Assembly (NCBI GenBank): GCA_949987565.1
Contig: OX465103.1
Span: 25,499,963-25,563,962, forward strand
DNA: 64,000 nt
Direction of reading: 5' to 3'
From: Luidia sarsii
Taxonomy: Eukaryota; Echinodermata; Asteroidea; Paxillosida; Luidiidae
The notes beneath the pieces were generated by a model. That model was not told the origin of the DNA. It was given only the letters and a program-made list of their open reading frames with translations, and did not search any database. The position numbers and the translations under genes were made by a program. This document shows, in pieces, positions 9,227 through 20,536 of this stretch. Positions within the stretch are counted from its first letter, which is position 1, and every line of letters starts with the position of its first letter.

Positions 9227-12200
9227 ATGGACATGGAGAAAGAGGCACCACAGCGCCCATCGCGGCGCCCTCACCCGTGGCGCTGGGCCATCCTCTTCTC
9301 CCGCTTCTTCTGGGCCTTTATCGCCTTGGGCACCTTCAAGTCGTTCGGCATCTTCATCCCGCAGTTTGTGAGCAGCTTCCGCACCACCACGGCCGTGGCG
9401 GGCGTGGTCAGCAGTCTGACGCTCGGCTTCGGCCTGTTCGTCACCGGTAACTCTTTCCCTCCCTTTTATGACAACCAACAATTCACACACACAAACGCAT
9501 TTTCAGGAAAATTCGGAAGTAACACACAAACATGTTGCTGATTGCTTACTAATGAAAACAAATGAAATGACAAGCATGGCAACAACCACTTATTCTCACT
9601 CACGTTTTCAATTTTTTTCTTTAGGAATTTGTAAGATGTTTTAATTCCTCCTAACTAACGATCTGTTTACATTATGCTCGTCAAGCTTGGCATGTGCATT
9701 GTCTGGCTAACGGTTAATGTCTGGCTTGTGTTTCCACCAATAATTGTCAAATTCGTATCATTTCTGATTTTTTTTAACGAGCTGTAGGGCATGGCGCTCG
9801 AGATGTTGATGACGTCACGTGTTCATCTTTTGGAGACGAAATCGACCTTACCCTTACATTGTTAAAATAAAGTTGTGTTCAAAAAGGCAATCACAAATAG
9901 CCTACCTTGTCTTGTTTGGTAAATATACCTTCCTCCCTCCCTCCCCCCTCCCTCCCTCCCTCCCTCCCTCCCTCCCTCCCTCCCTCCCTCCCTCCCTCCC
10001 TCCCTCCCTCCCCCCTCCCTCCCCCCCTCCCTCCCTCCCTCCCTCCCTCCCTCCCTCCCTCCCTCCCTCCCTCCCTCCCTCCCTCCCTCCCTCCCTCCCT
10101 CCCTCCCTCCCTCCCTCCCTCCCTCCCTCCCTCCCTCCCTCCCTCCCTCCCTCCCTCCCTCCCTCCCTCCCTCCCTCCCTCCCTCCCTCCCTCCCTCCCT
10201 CCCTCCCTCCCTCCCTCCCTCCCTCCCTCCCTCCCTCCCTCCCTCCCTCCCTCCCTCCCTCCCTCCCTCCCTCCCTCCCTCCCTCCCTCCCTCCCTCCCT
10301 CCCTCCCTCCCTCCCTCCCTCCCTCCCTCCCTCCCTCCCTCCCTCCCTCCCTCCCTCCCTCCCTCCCTCCCTCCCTCCCTCCCTCCCTCCCTCCCTCCCT
10401 CCCTCCCTCCCTCCCTCCCTCCCTCCCTCCCTCCCTCCCTCCCTCCCTCCCTCCCTCCCTCCCTCCCTCCCTCCCTCCCTCCCTCCCTCCCTCCCTCCCT
10501 CCCTCCCTCCCTCCCTCCCTCCCTCCCTCCCTCCCTCTTTCCTTCCTTCCTTCCTTCCTTCCTTCCTTCCTTCCTTCCTTCCTTCCTTCCTTCCTTCCTT
10601 CCGTCGGCAGGACCTTTCATTGGGGCTCTCCTGAAGATATGGGACGCTCGAAGGGTAACCATGACGGGTGGAGCACTGGCTGGCGTCTCCCTATTTGTGG
10701 CCTCGTTCTCAACAGGAATGGGAGAGATGGCCGCCTGCCTGGCAAGCATGAGTGAGTCAGGAAGTCTTCGTGTGTCTTCTTGCTTTCTATTTACATAGCT
10801 TATTGGTTTGCACGCCCACCCAAAAGACCTGATTACCAAAAAATGCACTATAGGGATGACGGGCCTCCTTTGTTAATTAAAAAATGTGTTCTCTTAACCA
10901 TAACGAATTCAATCATTGCAAAAGTACAATCTCATGAAAAGGTCGAAAAGCAAGGAGTAGGATACGGCGATTTTCATTTAATGACGGATCTATGTTCTGT
11001 TGGCAGGCATCGGCATAGCTATGGTTCAGGTGGCCGCCGTTAAGTCCATCATGGACTACTTTCCGGACAGCTTTGCCACAGCCAACGGCGTGTCCCTGGC
11101 TGGGGGTACGGTGGGCATGATGGTCCTACCGCTGCTGGTCGACCGACTGGTGTTCGTCTACGGCTGGCGGAGCGCCCTGGGCCTCGTGGGTGCGTTCTCC
11201 CTCAACTACATCGCCTGTGGGGCAATGCTCAGACCCCTACCTGGGACTGAACTGGCCAAGTACGCCAGACTAAGCGATGGAGCCAGCTCCCGATCGTCTT
11301 CGAAGCCGATGTCGGATAAGGATCGACTGCTGGGCTCGGATGAAGATCGCCCGAGCCTCGCCCAGCGGCTGGCCGAGATGCTCCGGGACCGGTTCGACAC
11401 CCGGCTCCTAGGCGAGCCCATTTTCGTGGTCTACCAGGCGGTGAACATCCTGAACGGCGTCATCTACAGCAGCTGGCACCTCTTCCTCATCCCCCAGGGA
11501 CTGGAGCTGGGCTACGGGGCCGCGCTCTCAGCCCTGCTGGCCACCTTCGGCGGCCTGGGCGCGCTGGTGGGGCGGTTGGGCCACGGCAGCATTGTGGACC
11601 GCCAGCTGATGCGCTCGTCTACGCTGATGGCCGCGTCCACGCTGCTCTTCGCCGCGGCCAACCTGACCAACCCGCTAGCGCTGTCCTCGTACGGTGCTCT
11701 GGCCGCCCTGGCATTCGTCTCCGGAATAGCGATCGGGGCTATATATCCCTTGTCCTACGTCCTGATGCGAGAGATAATCGGTGATCGGCACACGTCCGCG
11801 TACGGCTGGCTCTTCCTCTCTCACGGCGGGGGGCAAGTCATCGGTGGTTTCCTCTCTGGTAGGTGCACTCCCGGGAACGAGAGGGGTCGTTTTGGAGCTT
11901 TCATAACGGTAGAAATCTATAGTTCTGTATCAATTCACTCCCACTAGGCCTACTACTCTATACTCTTTGGCATCTATCCAATGAGGTGTTACCTATAATC
12001 AACGCCTGCTTGGTCTCAGTGATTGGACATTTCTCACATTGGCCTGTCCATCATACATATTAGATTTCGGTTCACTCGTGTCTTCCCTACCGGCGTCTCT
12101 TAGGCGAGTCTGTATACGAATTGATTCTAATCATTCTACGGCTATCATACCTAGTAGCACTTCCTTGCGATGGCTGCCAAGGAACGAGTGAGCATGCAGG

Positions 12201-12280
12201 AATTCTGGGATGCCTCAGACAATGTCCAGAAGCCCTAAGCTCTCTCTCTCTCTCCCTCTCCCTCCCCCCTCCCTCTCTCT

Positions 12281-12320
<40 letters not shown>

Positions 12321-12647
12321 TTCCTCTCTCTCAGTACTAAGTTGGTATTCCTGATACGGTCTCTCGAGTAAACATTCAAATCAATTTGTGTACCCCATCT
12401 AATCCCCCTGCTCTACTGAAAGCGTCCTGAACGACCTGAAGGTAACCAACGAATAACCATTCTTTAGTTCCATTTTGGGGTAGGTCTATGTATATATTTA
12501 TGTATCTTGTCTTCGACAGGTTGGATTCATGACGTGACGGGGGCGTACGAGTTTGTCTTTGTGATTCTGGGCGGTCTTGCCGTCACTATGGCAGTCATTC
12601 TTGTCAGCACCAGATGTCTCCTGACTTGCTGCGAACCGGACGAGTGA
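9227..12647 (+). CDS. SLC16/monocarboxylate-transporter-like MFS protein, copy A
   Basis: Four exons: 9227-9446, 10611-10751, 11007-11858 and 12520-12647, all phase 1, 446 codons. The first membrane segment follows HPWRWAILFSRFF and contains FKSFGIFIPQFV, the K-SFG-F pattern seen in TM1 of SLC16 proteins. Exon 2 has a short loop KIWDARRVTMTGG between helices. Exon 3 gives ATANGVSLAGG, VYGWRSALGLVG, a charged cytosolic loop (about residues 198-255, with SDKDRLLGSDEDRPS) and the C-terminal helices. Exon 4 codes the last helix and the tail CCEPDE. This fits a 12-helix plasma-membrane transporter with the central loop typical of SLC16. The usual D-G-x-x-G-W motif before TM1 is absent, so the substrate is unknown. 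ATG 9227 was chosen because the upstream frame has no ATG and is not conserved in copy C. Confidence 0.88.
9929..10602. repeat. (CCCT)n/(CCTT)n microsatellite ending at the exon 2 acceptor of copy A
   Basis: About 600 bases of nearly perfect CCCT units followed by about 65 bases of CCTT, running straight into CCGTCGGCAG at the exon 2 boundary (10610/10611). It forms the polypyrimidine tract of intron 1. The opposite strand is (AGGG)n, a G-quadruplex-prone sequence. Its stated length may be an assembly estimate. Confidence 0.98.
12238..12336. repeat. (CT)n microsatellite in intron 3 of copy A
   Basis: Imperfect TCTC tract. Shorter tracts occur at the same intron position in copies B (23710-23750) and C (35195-35220), so it predates the duplications. 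Confidence 0.9.
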
Positions 12648-13460
12648 TTACTTGTGATGCCGCCCTCTGTGAATAATTATATTACAAAACTAACGACGAT
12701 TTGATATCTGCAGTTATGTGTTATGTAATAGTCCCTTTTGTGAGCCAGTGTGGCTCTGGATAGTGCTGATGACTTGACGTTTCGGCGTTACGGTTGTACA
12801 GCAGACAAAAGTTGTCTGATCGTTTTACTTTGTATATTGAATGCCTTTCAAGAAGAGGGGCAGATTCGAAGTATGGGCGTTCGTTTCAAATTTGCATAAT
12901 AATGAACTGTTACTGGCTGCATTTGTGAGGTGGATTTGGTAGGTTCCTTAAAAGGCAATAGGGTTTTACCAGGATCCTCTATTGTAGCTTGCGACCTCAG
13001 TCCAGTCAAGACTACAATAGTCTATCGGCAAGATGTTATAGGCCTATACCCAGAAAAATGGGCATGCTTCCTGTGTATAATGTGTGCAAAGACGTGGTAG
13101 GTAGAAAGAATTATAAGAGTAGACTATGCTTGAGCTCTTCGGCTGGTGAACGGCGGTGCGTTCAGTGAGCTTGCCCGGATAGTGACACCCGGGTTACCCA
13201 AAGTGACCCTGCTTCCGCGTCAGGTAAGTTTGGGAGTAATGACGTCAGACCAATCAGATGCTGACTGAGGTAGAGCCTGATAAAGCTACGTAATCAAACG
13301 CACCTATGATATAAAGCTTTCGCTGCATGTAACGATACGGTAGCGTACCATACGTATCCGTACCATGTCAAGGCCTATATAATTATGTCCGAAACGTTGG
13401 GTTATCGGCACTTTTAACCCCCATCCCGCATATAACTTGCACAGGGGATTATGTACTATG

Positions 13461-13690
13461 GCCGTTTACGGAAACGAAGGCTTCGGCTCGGGCTTAGGCT
13501 TGGTCATATTTTCTTACTGGTTAGTATGACATAACAGGCATCTAAAAACAAGCGTTTGGTCCCAGTTTCTTGGTTAACGCTCTGCCAACAAACCTTAGGA
13601 TATGGAAACAAACCACAACCTGGATTTTCATTTTTTGTCACCCGGAGACAAAGCCTGAGCCCGAGCTTAAGCCTTCATTTCGAAAACGGC
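13461..13690. mobile_element. GCCTGAGCC inverted-repeat element (MITE-like), complete
   Basis: Left arm GCCGTTTACGGAAACGAAGG followed by CTTCGGCTCGGGCTTAGGCTT. The right arm is its reverse complement with changes, ending CATTTCGAAAACGGC. About 230 bases, no coding capacity. Related copies: 24930-25178, 17552-17793 and half copies at 7672 and 57602. Confidence 0.8.
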
Positions 13691-13750
13691 AATAGTATCC
13701 CTGAAAGGTCATTACATTTTGAGTCAGTATTCAGCATGCAAACAGAATAA

Positions 13751-13803
13751 GTGGGCCTGACGTTTCGATCCTAGCAGGACCTTTCTCGAAGGCAGAGTGA
13801 CAA
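13751..13803 (-). repeat. CGAAACGTC (hammerhead-like) repeat
   Basis: Homologous to 7793-7845 and lying in the same flanking context. The plus strand reads GGGCCTGACGTTTCGATCCT followed by AGCAGGACCTTTCTCGAAGG. Confidence 0.8.
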
Positions 13804-15492
13804 GAATTAGAACTTGCAACATCCGTGCTCCAAGTATTCGGCCCAATTTCCAGACGCACGAAGGTTCGAGCACCCGATTCGCACCACCAGCCCCGCTTGT
13901 TACTGACGGTGGGTAGTCGAATCGGGTGGTTCGAGCGATAAATTCCGTGACTGAAATCAACCAGCCTGAATGTCCTTGGTTTACATCAATAATTCCTGCC
14001 TTCGTGCATCGGAAAATTAGTCACATTTATTAGATTTTATTTGGTAACTGGACCGGTATGCCTAGTATATCGGTTTTAAATGTGAAATAAAAACAGATGG
14101 GAGAGATAAAACACTACACACAATGACACAATGAGACTGGAAAAATGTTCTTGAAAACTTTTGTACAAAAAAGGGAACAGTTATACGATATCCATTTTTA
14201 AAATTATTATTTGATAAAAATTGTCGGACTCCGAGAAAGAATTGAGTGAAAATACAATGTTCTAGGCCCTATTGGTTTTGCTGTCATTTTCCCTATGGCT
14301 AAAATGGTATTACCTGCACGTAGCTTACCTATTATTTGGTAATGGTTTGCACACACGGAATGTGAACTCGTTAACGTGGATACGGTTTAGCCTACAAACG
14401 ATGATTCGAGTACTGAAATCATTGTCATCATCATTCTCGATCTGCTTATGCATGGGAAGTTATAGAATGTCAGGCTACGATGCTTCTGGCTAGATTTTAA
14501 GCAGGCCTACATGTACATGTCAACCGATATTTGGTTTCTTACAGAAAATTGAAGATGAGATTAATTCGGATCGGCGTGTAGGGCCTATTTCGGTTGAATA
14601 TTTGTTTTCTTTGTGTGTGGAGTGGGGCGCAAACGTTACGGAGGCCGGGCGTTGCCATTATAAACAACAATGCACTGCAGCTATATCTAGACGTAGAAGC
14701 GTTTCCGGTGACAGCCTCGGTTACCAATTTTTCTACGGCCTGACTTGTCGATTCTAGCTGAAGGAAAAATTAACTTGGAACTTTTGAACCAATAAATTTA
14801 AAAATTGGATTTTGCATTATCTTGGCCTATTTGATTTAGATTTAAAAAAAAAGCTGCATCCACTTTGTGTGATCCCGGAGCATTGATTCAGACCTTTCTG
14901 AAAAAATGACCAAGAAAACTGAATAGCTCAGATGTTCAGAGCGCTGGTACACACATGCATGTAGAGAGATGTACAATAATGACATGACATAATCATGATG
15001 TCATCAAAATGCGAGATTTAAAAACACGCTGCATTAGACATTGGTCAACTACCTAGAAAGTTGGTGGGCCGTTAGTTATTGACCTACACATTCAAAAGTC
15101 TGGCTCCGACTGACAAGTTACGAATGTGACTTTTTTTTTAAGATCCCGTGAAACTTCGACATTTGGCATGTATCTTAGTTGGGAAAAGGGGTCCAAAAAT
15201 TGCCATCTTGTGATGTGACATCATGATCTTATGAATATTGAAAAGGTTGTAGTGGATTTTATTCATCATAAAGTAAATTTTTATGTAATCAAAGATTGAT
15301 CAATATTTTTTTCATTTTTGTTTTCTTGTAACAGCCATGTAATGTTATCAGTCATTGACTTCCAAATGCAATTCTCTGTGCAGCAATGTCCTTTGCCATT
15401 TGTTATTTCAATTATAGGCGTTATGTTCTGTCTTAATCTCTCGTTTATCTATATATCTCTAGTTATCTCTAGACTTACTTGATTTGCTATAT

Positions 15493-15767
15493 GTGACCCG
15501 GCACAACGACATGAGGAATATCCCACCAAAACACTTTTGAGTAAACAACGCCTGAAGTTAAAGTATCTTCAGAATTACATTTTCCAGAAATACATTTTCA
15601 GAAATACATTTTCCTTTTTTTGTATTTTCGGAATATTTTAAGTATTAGAGGATATTATATTTTGATATCATTTGAAAGCTAATGGTAGGCCTATACTCTT
15701 TCACATCATTAGAAAATCTAAAAATCTCAAAAGTGGGGTTATTCTTCATTATGCTGTGCCGAGTCAC
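15493..15767. mobile_element. GTGACCCGGCACA terminal-inverted-repeat element, copy 1
   Basis: Starts GTGACCCGGCACAACGACAT and ends CTGTGCCGAGTCAC, an inverted repeat of about 25 bases. It is flanked by ATAT on both sides (15489-15492 and 15768-15771), consistent with a target-site duplication. At 275 bases it is an internally shortened, non-autonomous copy. Confidence 0.85.
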
Positions 15768-17551
15768 ATATGGTGTTATACCTGTGTATAAACCTGTTCG
15801 ATTTACACATGTTTTGCTATTACATGTACTGTACTGTATAGTATATACATGTACTCGTAATTCATTGCTTGGATTAATGAGTGGTTCAGGCTTCTGATAC
15901 ATGGCGTATGGTGCCCAACTTAATAATTTGTGGGATTACGTTCTCGGTGCCCAGACATTGTGCCTGCTGAGCTCATGGTGCCCAGATGGTCAGGCTTTGC
16001 AGTGTGGATGGATATAAAAATGATTGCTAGACAATGGTATGGATGCCCACATGGTATTGGGCAATAATTATGTGAAAATAAAACTTCCTGGCTGAGGTAA
16101 ACAAGATAGTAGTGTGTTACTGTAATTTTTTTCATTTTCATCTGCCTTAGGCATATTACTGCCACTTAACGGAACTGGGCAATCTTTGGAGTAACCGGTA
16201 GCTTTGTTGTATTGAAGGTTCATACCACGGTGGAATGCCAATCTTACTCCACGCTTTACTCATAATTAAGAGCTATTCATAACCACGAATATAAATGCCT
16301 TTTCCCGACCAATATCGGTGCTGCTTAATAATTATTTTTCCTATAATAGACCACTGCTCCTCTAATTATCATCAACTTATGAAATTTCCGTGATTTGACC
16401 CCACAGCACTCTTCTATGATGATTGGCATTGTGACAGTTTCCAGACAAGTTGAGAGCATTTTATTGAGATCATGCGGTAAAACGGGTTATAGGGGTCAAG
16501 TTGTCGACATTCCTGGTGGCAGCCAGGGGAAATGACATGGCAGGGAATGAGATCAAAAGAAACCTTACGTTTTTTACCCAATCCTTTATTTTGTAAGATA
16601 AAAATAAATTCTTCTTTATAATTACTTTCAAGTTTGCAATAGTTGGGCCAGCATTATTTTATAATACAAGTCATGTATACTGAAGCTATTATATTTTCTG
16701 AAGCTGCAATACTTCATTTTTTTAAATGAAGTTTACTTGCTATATTCTTTTATTTATTTCCAGTACTTGTCCTTATATCCCACAATTTAAAAAAGTAAGT
16801 GTATTCCTAGATCTATTTTTCTTTTTTAAGAAATACAGTCGAGTCGTCATCGTTATCCACCCGCCACGCCCATGATGGGACTGCTTTCCAGTAGGCCTAT
16901 CTAATCTAATATCAGCTCGGAAAACCGTACACTTAATATATAAGACAGTGGAACATAATTATAACGGGCATAATAAAGTAACAAAATAATGTAGTAAATG
17001 TTTTGGTTAGTTTGTTTTGTCATAATGCTTGCGTCATTTTTGATACCATAATAAACCACGAACATAAACATAAAATGATAACCTATAATAAAAAATATAC
17101 GGACAACAGAGGGGGCTAGACTGTAATTTCAGGATGCGTGAAAAACCATGGGCAAACTTGCTCGTTGCGTCACACGGACTGACGTACTGTACGTACGTAC
17201 ACAAACTCACTGCAAGATTACGCTCGGGCCTACTGGCTCGCCATCCACGAAATAAATGACCGCTAAATTTTGATTCGCTATTATTTCTAATAAAACACGC
17301 AAATACACATCTGTAACAGAGTATGTAGTCATCTCTGAAAAGGGCTTTTGATCTCAATCAGCATCAGTGATCTCATCCCAAAAATCCAGATTGAATCCAT
17401 CATTCTGGGATTTCTCCATGTTTTTGTGCACATTGTTCATCCACTTCCGCCCATGGTTTCACTTTTAGTCGGGCGCCGTCACCATTACAGTATCCTGACG
17501 TCGTTTTACATAGGCGTTGTGTATGGCTGTAGGTCTATAGGTTATTTATGA

Positions 17552-17793
17552 CCCTTTTCCAAAACCCGGCTTAGGCTTCGGCTCCGGCTTCGTCTCAGTT
17601 ATCCCAAAGCTGAAAACACAGGTTGGAGGTCTTTGTTGAAGTTGAAGCTTTGGATTATTTTTCAAAACGTAGTATAACATTCAAATCCGGAGCGAAAGGC
17701 CTCCCATTTCTATGCCTTGTACTTGAAAATGGATGAAAGAAATGGAGGCAAAGCCGGAGCCTGAGCCTAAGCCAGTGTTTGGAAAAGGGCCTA
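17552..17793. mobile_element. GCCTGAGCC-family inverted-repeat element
   Basis: The left arm CCCTTTTCCAAAACCCGGCT continues TAGGCTTCGGCTCCGGCTT. The right arm is GCCGGAGCCTGAGCCTAAGC followed by CAGTGTTTGGAAAAGGG. The arms are about 40 bases and the internal sequence is unrelated to any gene here. Confidence 0.75.
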
Positions 17794-19240
17794 TAAAATA
17801 TCTGTCTGTGACCACGACGCAAAGGAATATTTGTTTTTAAAGCACCCTCAATTGGTCATAAAAATACATTCGTGAGCTGGACACTTTTACCCGCCGGACT
17901 GTTGATACCGTGACAAGTATGTACGTGCTTACGTGTCCGTGTAAGTAGCCTGGACAGTTGAATCCGGCGGACATCTGAGTCCGCCACACCGGGTCTATAA
18001 TCTACCCAACCTATCCTATTATTAGCTGACGGTTGGGGGCGCTGGGAAATGCCAAATGCTTGAAAATGACAGTCAAAACTCATCACTAAAAAGAGACGGA
18101 ACAAGTTGGGCTGATCAGACACAAGGGACCAGAACACCAGTAGTCTCGTGCGACCGTGCATGCAACAGTCGTCAAGTCCAAAGACTCACGAACTGTTAGA
18201 CTACCAAAGCAATTTTCCACGTATATATACGTATATAGGCCTACTCGTTATATTGTAATTACAGTTTCGGATTAAAACCCTCATTCCAACTTTAATCAAT
18301 CAATGACATTTCCAATTTCGAAACACAATTGAAGAAGAATTCGGAACGGATCGAAGTGCCACTCGTGTAAACACAATCAACGCCTTCTGGAGGGAGAAAG
18401 TTTCACAGTAAGTACATTGTGTACGCCAGCGCAAGTACAGCGCATACATAGTGCTTATAAAGTTATAATGATGATGTCACAGGTTCTCCACCTCTGGTTA
18501 CACGAGGGCGCTGTTCCGTTGACAACAGTGCAACTACAATTTACAATGTATTTAGATAGGGCCTACACCTCTTGTTCCATTAATTGTCAAAATACCCTAC
18601 AAATAATTTCCCCCTCATGCGCCCAATGACGTAAGTGCACTTTATTTTCTTGAATGATAATTGCTATAGCATAAGATGGATACAAAATTAATTATCTTAT
18701 ATTCCAGAGAGGAAAATACTGAAATTTCAGCCGTTAAATTTAACCCTCCAGTTTGCTGTAATGTAATCTATGTACTGTAGTCATTCATCGGTGTTGTGCA
18801 TACCATGGTTACATTTTTGTTGTGAAGAAAGCTACAGAACTTCTCAGCATGTACATGTACTGTTTTGGCAATTCTTAAAGGGGGTACACACCATTTTGTA
18901 TTTGTATGATAGCTTTGGCATTACTGGGTTCATTTTTAGACACCTCTGGGGTTTTTTAAGGAACACTATCCCAGTAATGGTAGTATTGTACTATTGACTG
19001 AACTAATGTTTTGTCTTTCGAATGTTTTATTGCAGATTGAACTCTGTCCATATCACCCAATACATATGTAGTAACATCTTGGTTGGTGATAAGTATTTTA
19101 CATGGGCATAAATGCACAGCATCTCAGTTTTGTGGAGTGTTCTTGAAGTATCCGTCACATCACAGTGATGACTACATCCTGGTTCTCTCAGATGACTACC
19201 GGCTATACTTGATTATACAAGCGTAGATATGAATATTGCA

Positions 19241-20053
19241 AGTTGGACCTAACCATAGTCAGTTGGACCCGGCCCTATAGTCAGTTGGACCTAACCATAG
19301 TCAGTTGGACCCGGCCCTAATCAGTTGGACCCAGCCCTAGTATGTTGGACCCAGTCCTAGTCAGTTGGACCCAGCCCTAGTATGGTGGACCCAGTCCTAT
19401 TCAGTTGGACCCAGTCCTATTCAGTTGGACCCAGCCCTAGTCAGTTGGACCCTGCCTTAGTCAGTTGGACCCAACCCTAGTATGTTGGACCCAGTCCTAG
19501 TCAGTTGGACCAGCCCTAGTCAGTTGGACCCTGCCTTAGTCAGTTGGACCCAGCCCTAGTATGTTGGACCCAGTCCTAGTCAGTTGGACCCAGCCCTATA
19601 TTTGTATGGTGGACCCAGTCCTATTCAGTTGGACCCAGCCCTAGTCAGTTGGACCCAGCCCTAGTCAGTTGGACTCAGCCCTATAGTCAGTGGGACCCAG
19701 CCCTAGTCAGTTGAACCAAGCCCTAGTCAGTTGGACCCTGCCTTAGTCAGTTGGACCCAACCCTAGTCAGTTGGACCCAGCCCTAGTCAGTTGGACCCTG
19801 CCTTAGTCAGTTGGACCCAGTCCTAGTCAGTTGGACCCAGCCCTAGTCAGTTGGACCCAGCCCTAGTCAGTTGGACCCAGCCCTAGTCATTTGGACCCAG
19901 CCCTAGTCAGTTGGACTCAGCCCTACAGTCAGTGGGACCCAGCCCTAGTCAGTTGGACCCAGCCCTAGCCAATTGAACCCAGCCCTAGTCAGTTGGACCC
20001 AGCCCTAGCCAGTTGAACCAAGCCCTAGTCAGTTGGACGCAGCCCAAGTCAGT
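19241..20053. repeat. 20-bp minisatellite upstream of transporter copy B
   Basis: Same unit (CAGTTGGACCCAGCCCTAGT) and same position relative to the gene as 7893-8744. The unique sequence that follows (20054-20536) is nearly identical to 8745-9226. Confidence 0.97.
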
Positions 20054-20536
20054 AATTGGAACTGTACTCAGTTGAGTTGATACGAAAGCCCAATCGTGGC
20101 AGTGGAATAAATCAGTAGCCATTCGTTATAATATAACTTAGTAATTCGTTATAATGAATTAGTTTCCCACAGATTTGTGTTTAATCTTGGCCCGATTAAA
20201 GGCTTTCGTATGGGTCCCGCGATTGTCTATTCACTGCCCGTGAGTATCACTGCGCATCTGGCTGGCTGCGCATCACACACCCACGTTATTATTCACCCGG
20301 CCGCTCCTTTGTGACACAGTGCCCAATCATCGCCTGCTACTTTCTCCTCGCAACTGCCAATTTTTCCTCAATATACAATTGTTTGTTCATTTATTCATCC
20401 CTTCCGCGAGCCGGTGACTCGACTTCTTCGGGGCCAGTACCGTACACTTAGGCAAGGCAGTAAGGCACTGTACCACTTACTCGCTGCCATTTCGGTGGCC
20501 GCTCGTCGTTGCTTTCTCCCCCGTTGCTCACCGTGT

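Larger units (their letters stand above)
12648..19240. other. Downstream flank of copy A and gene-free spacer
   Basis: From 12648 to about 14760 it aligns by eye with the flanks of copies B and C (for example GTGAGCCAGTGTGGCTCTGG near 12739, and a block near 14270-14420). It holds inverted-repeat elements at 13461-13690, 15493-15767 and 17552-17793, and a SINE remnant at 14925-14975. From about 15.8 to 19.2 kb I see AT-rich sequence with only short, unsupported open frames. Confidence 0.6.

Noticed and set aside
9819..10848. Long open frames on both strands (PPSL- and GGRE-repeat proteins)
   Set aside because: They are translations of the (CCCT)n array; a 4-base repeat without stops stays open in every frame.
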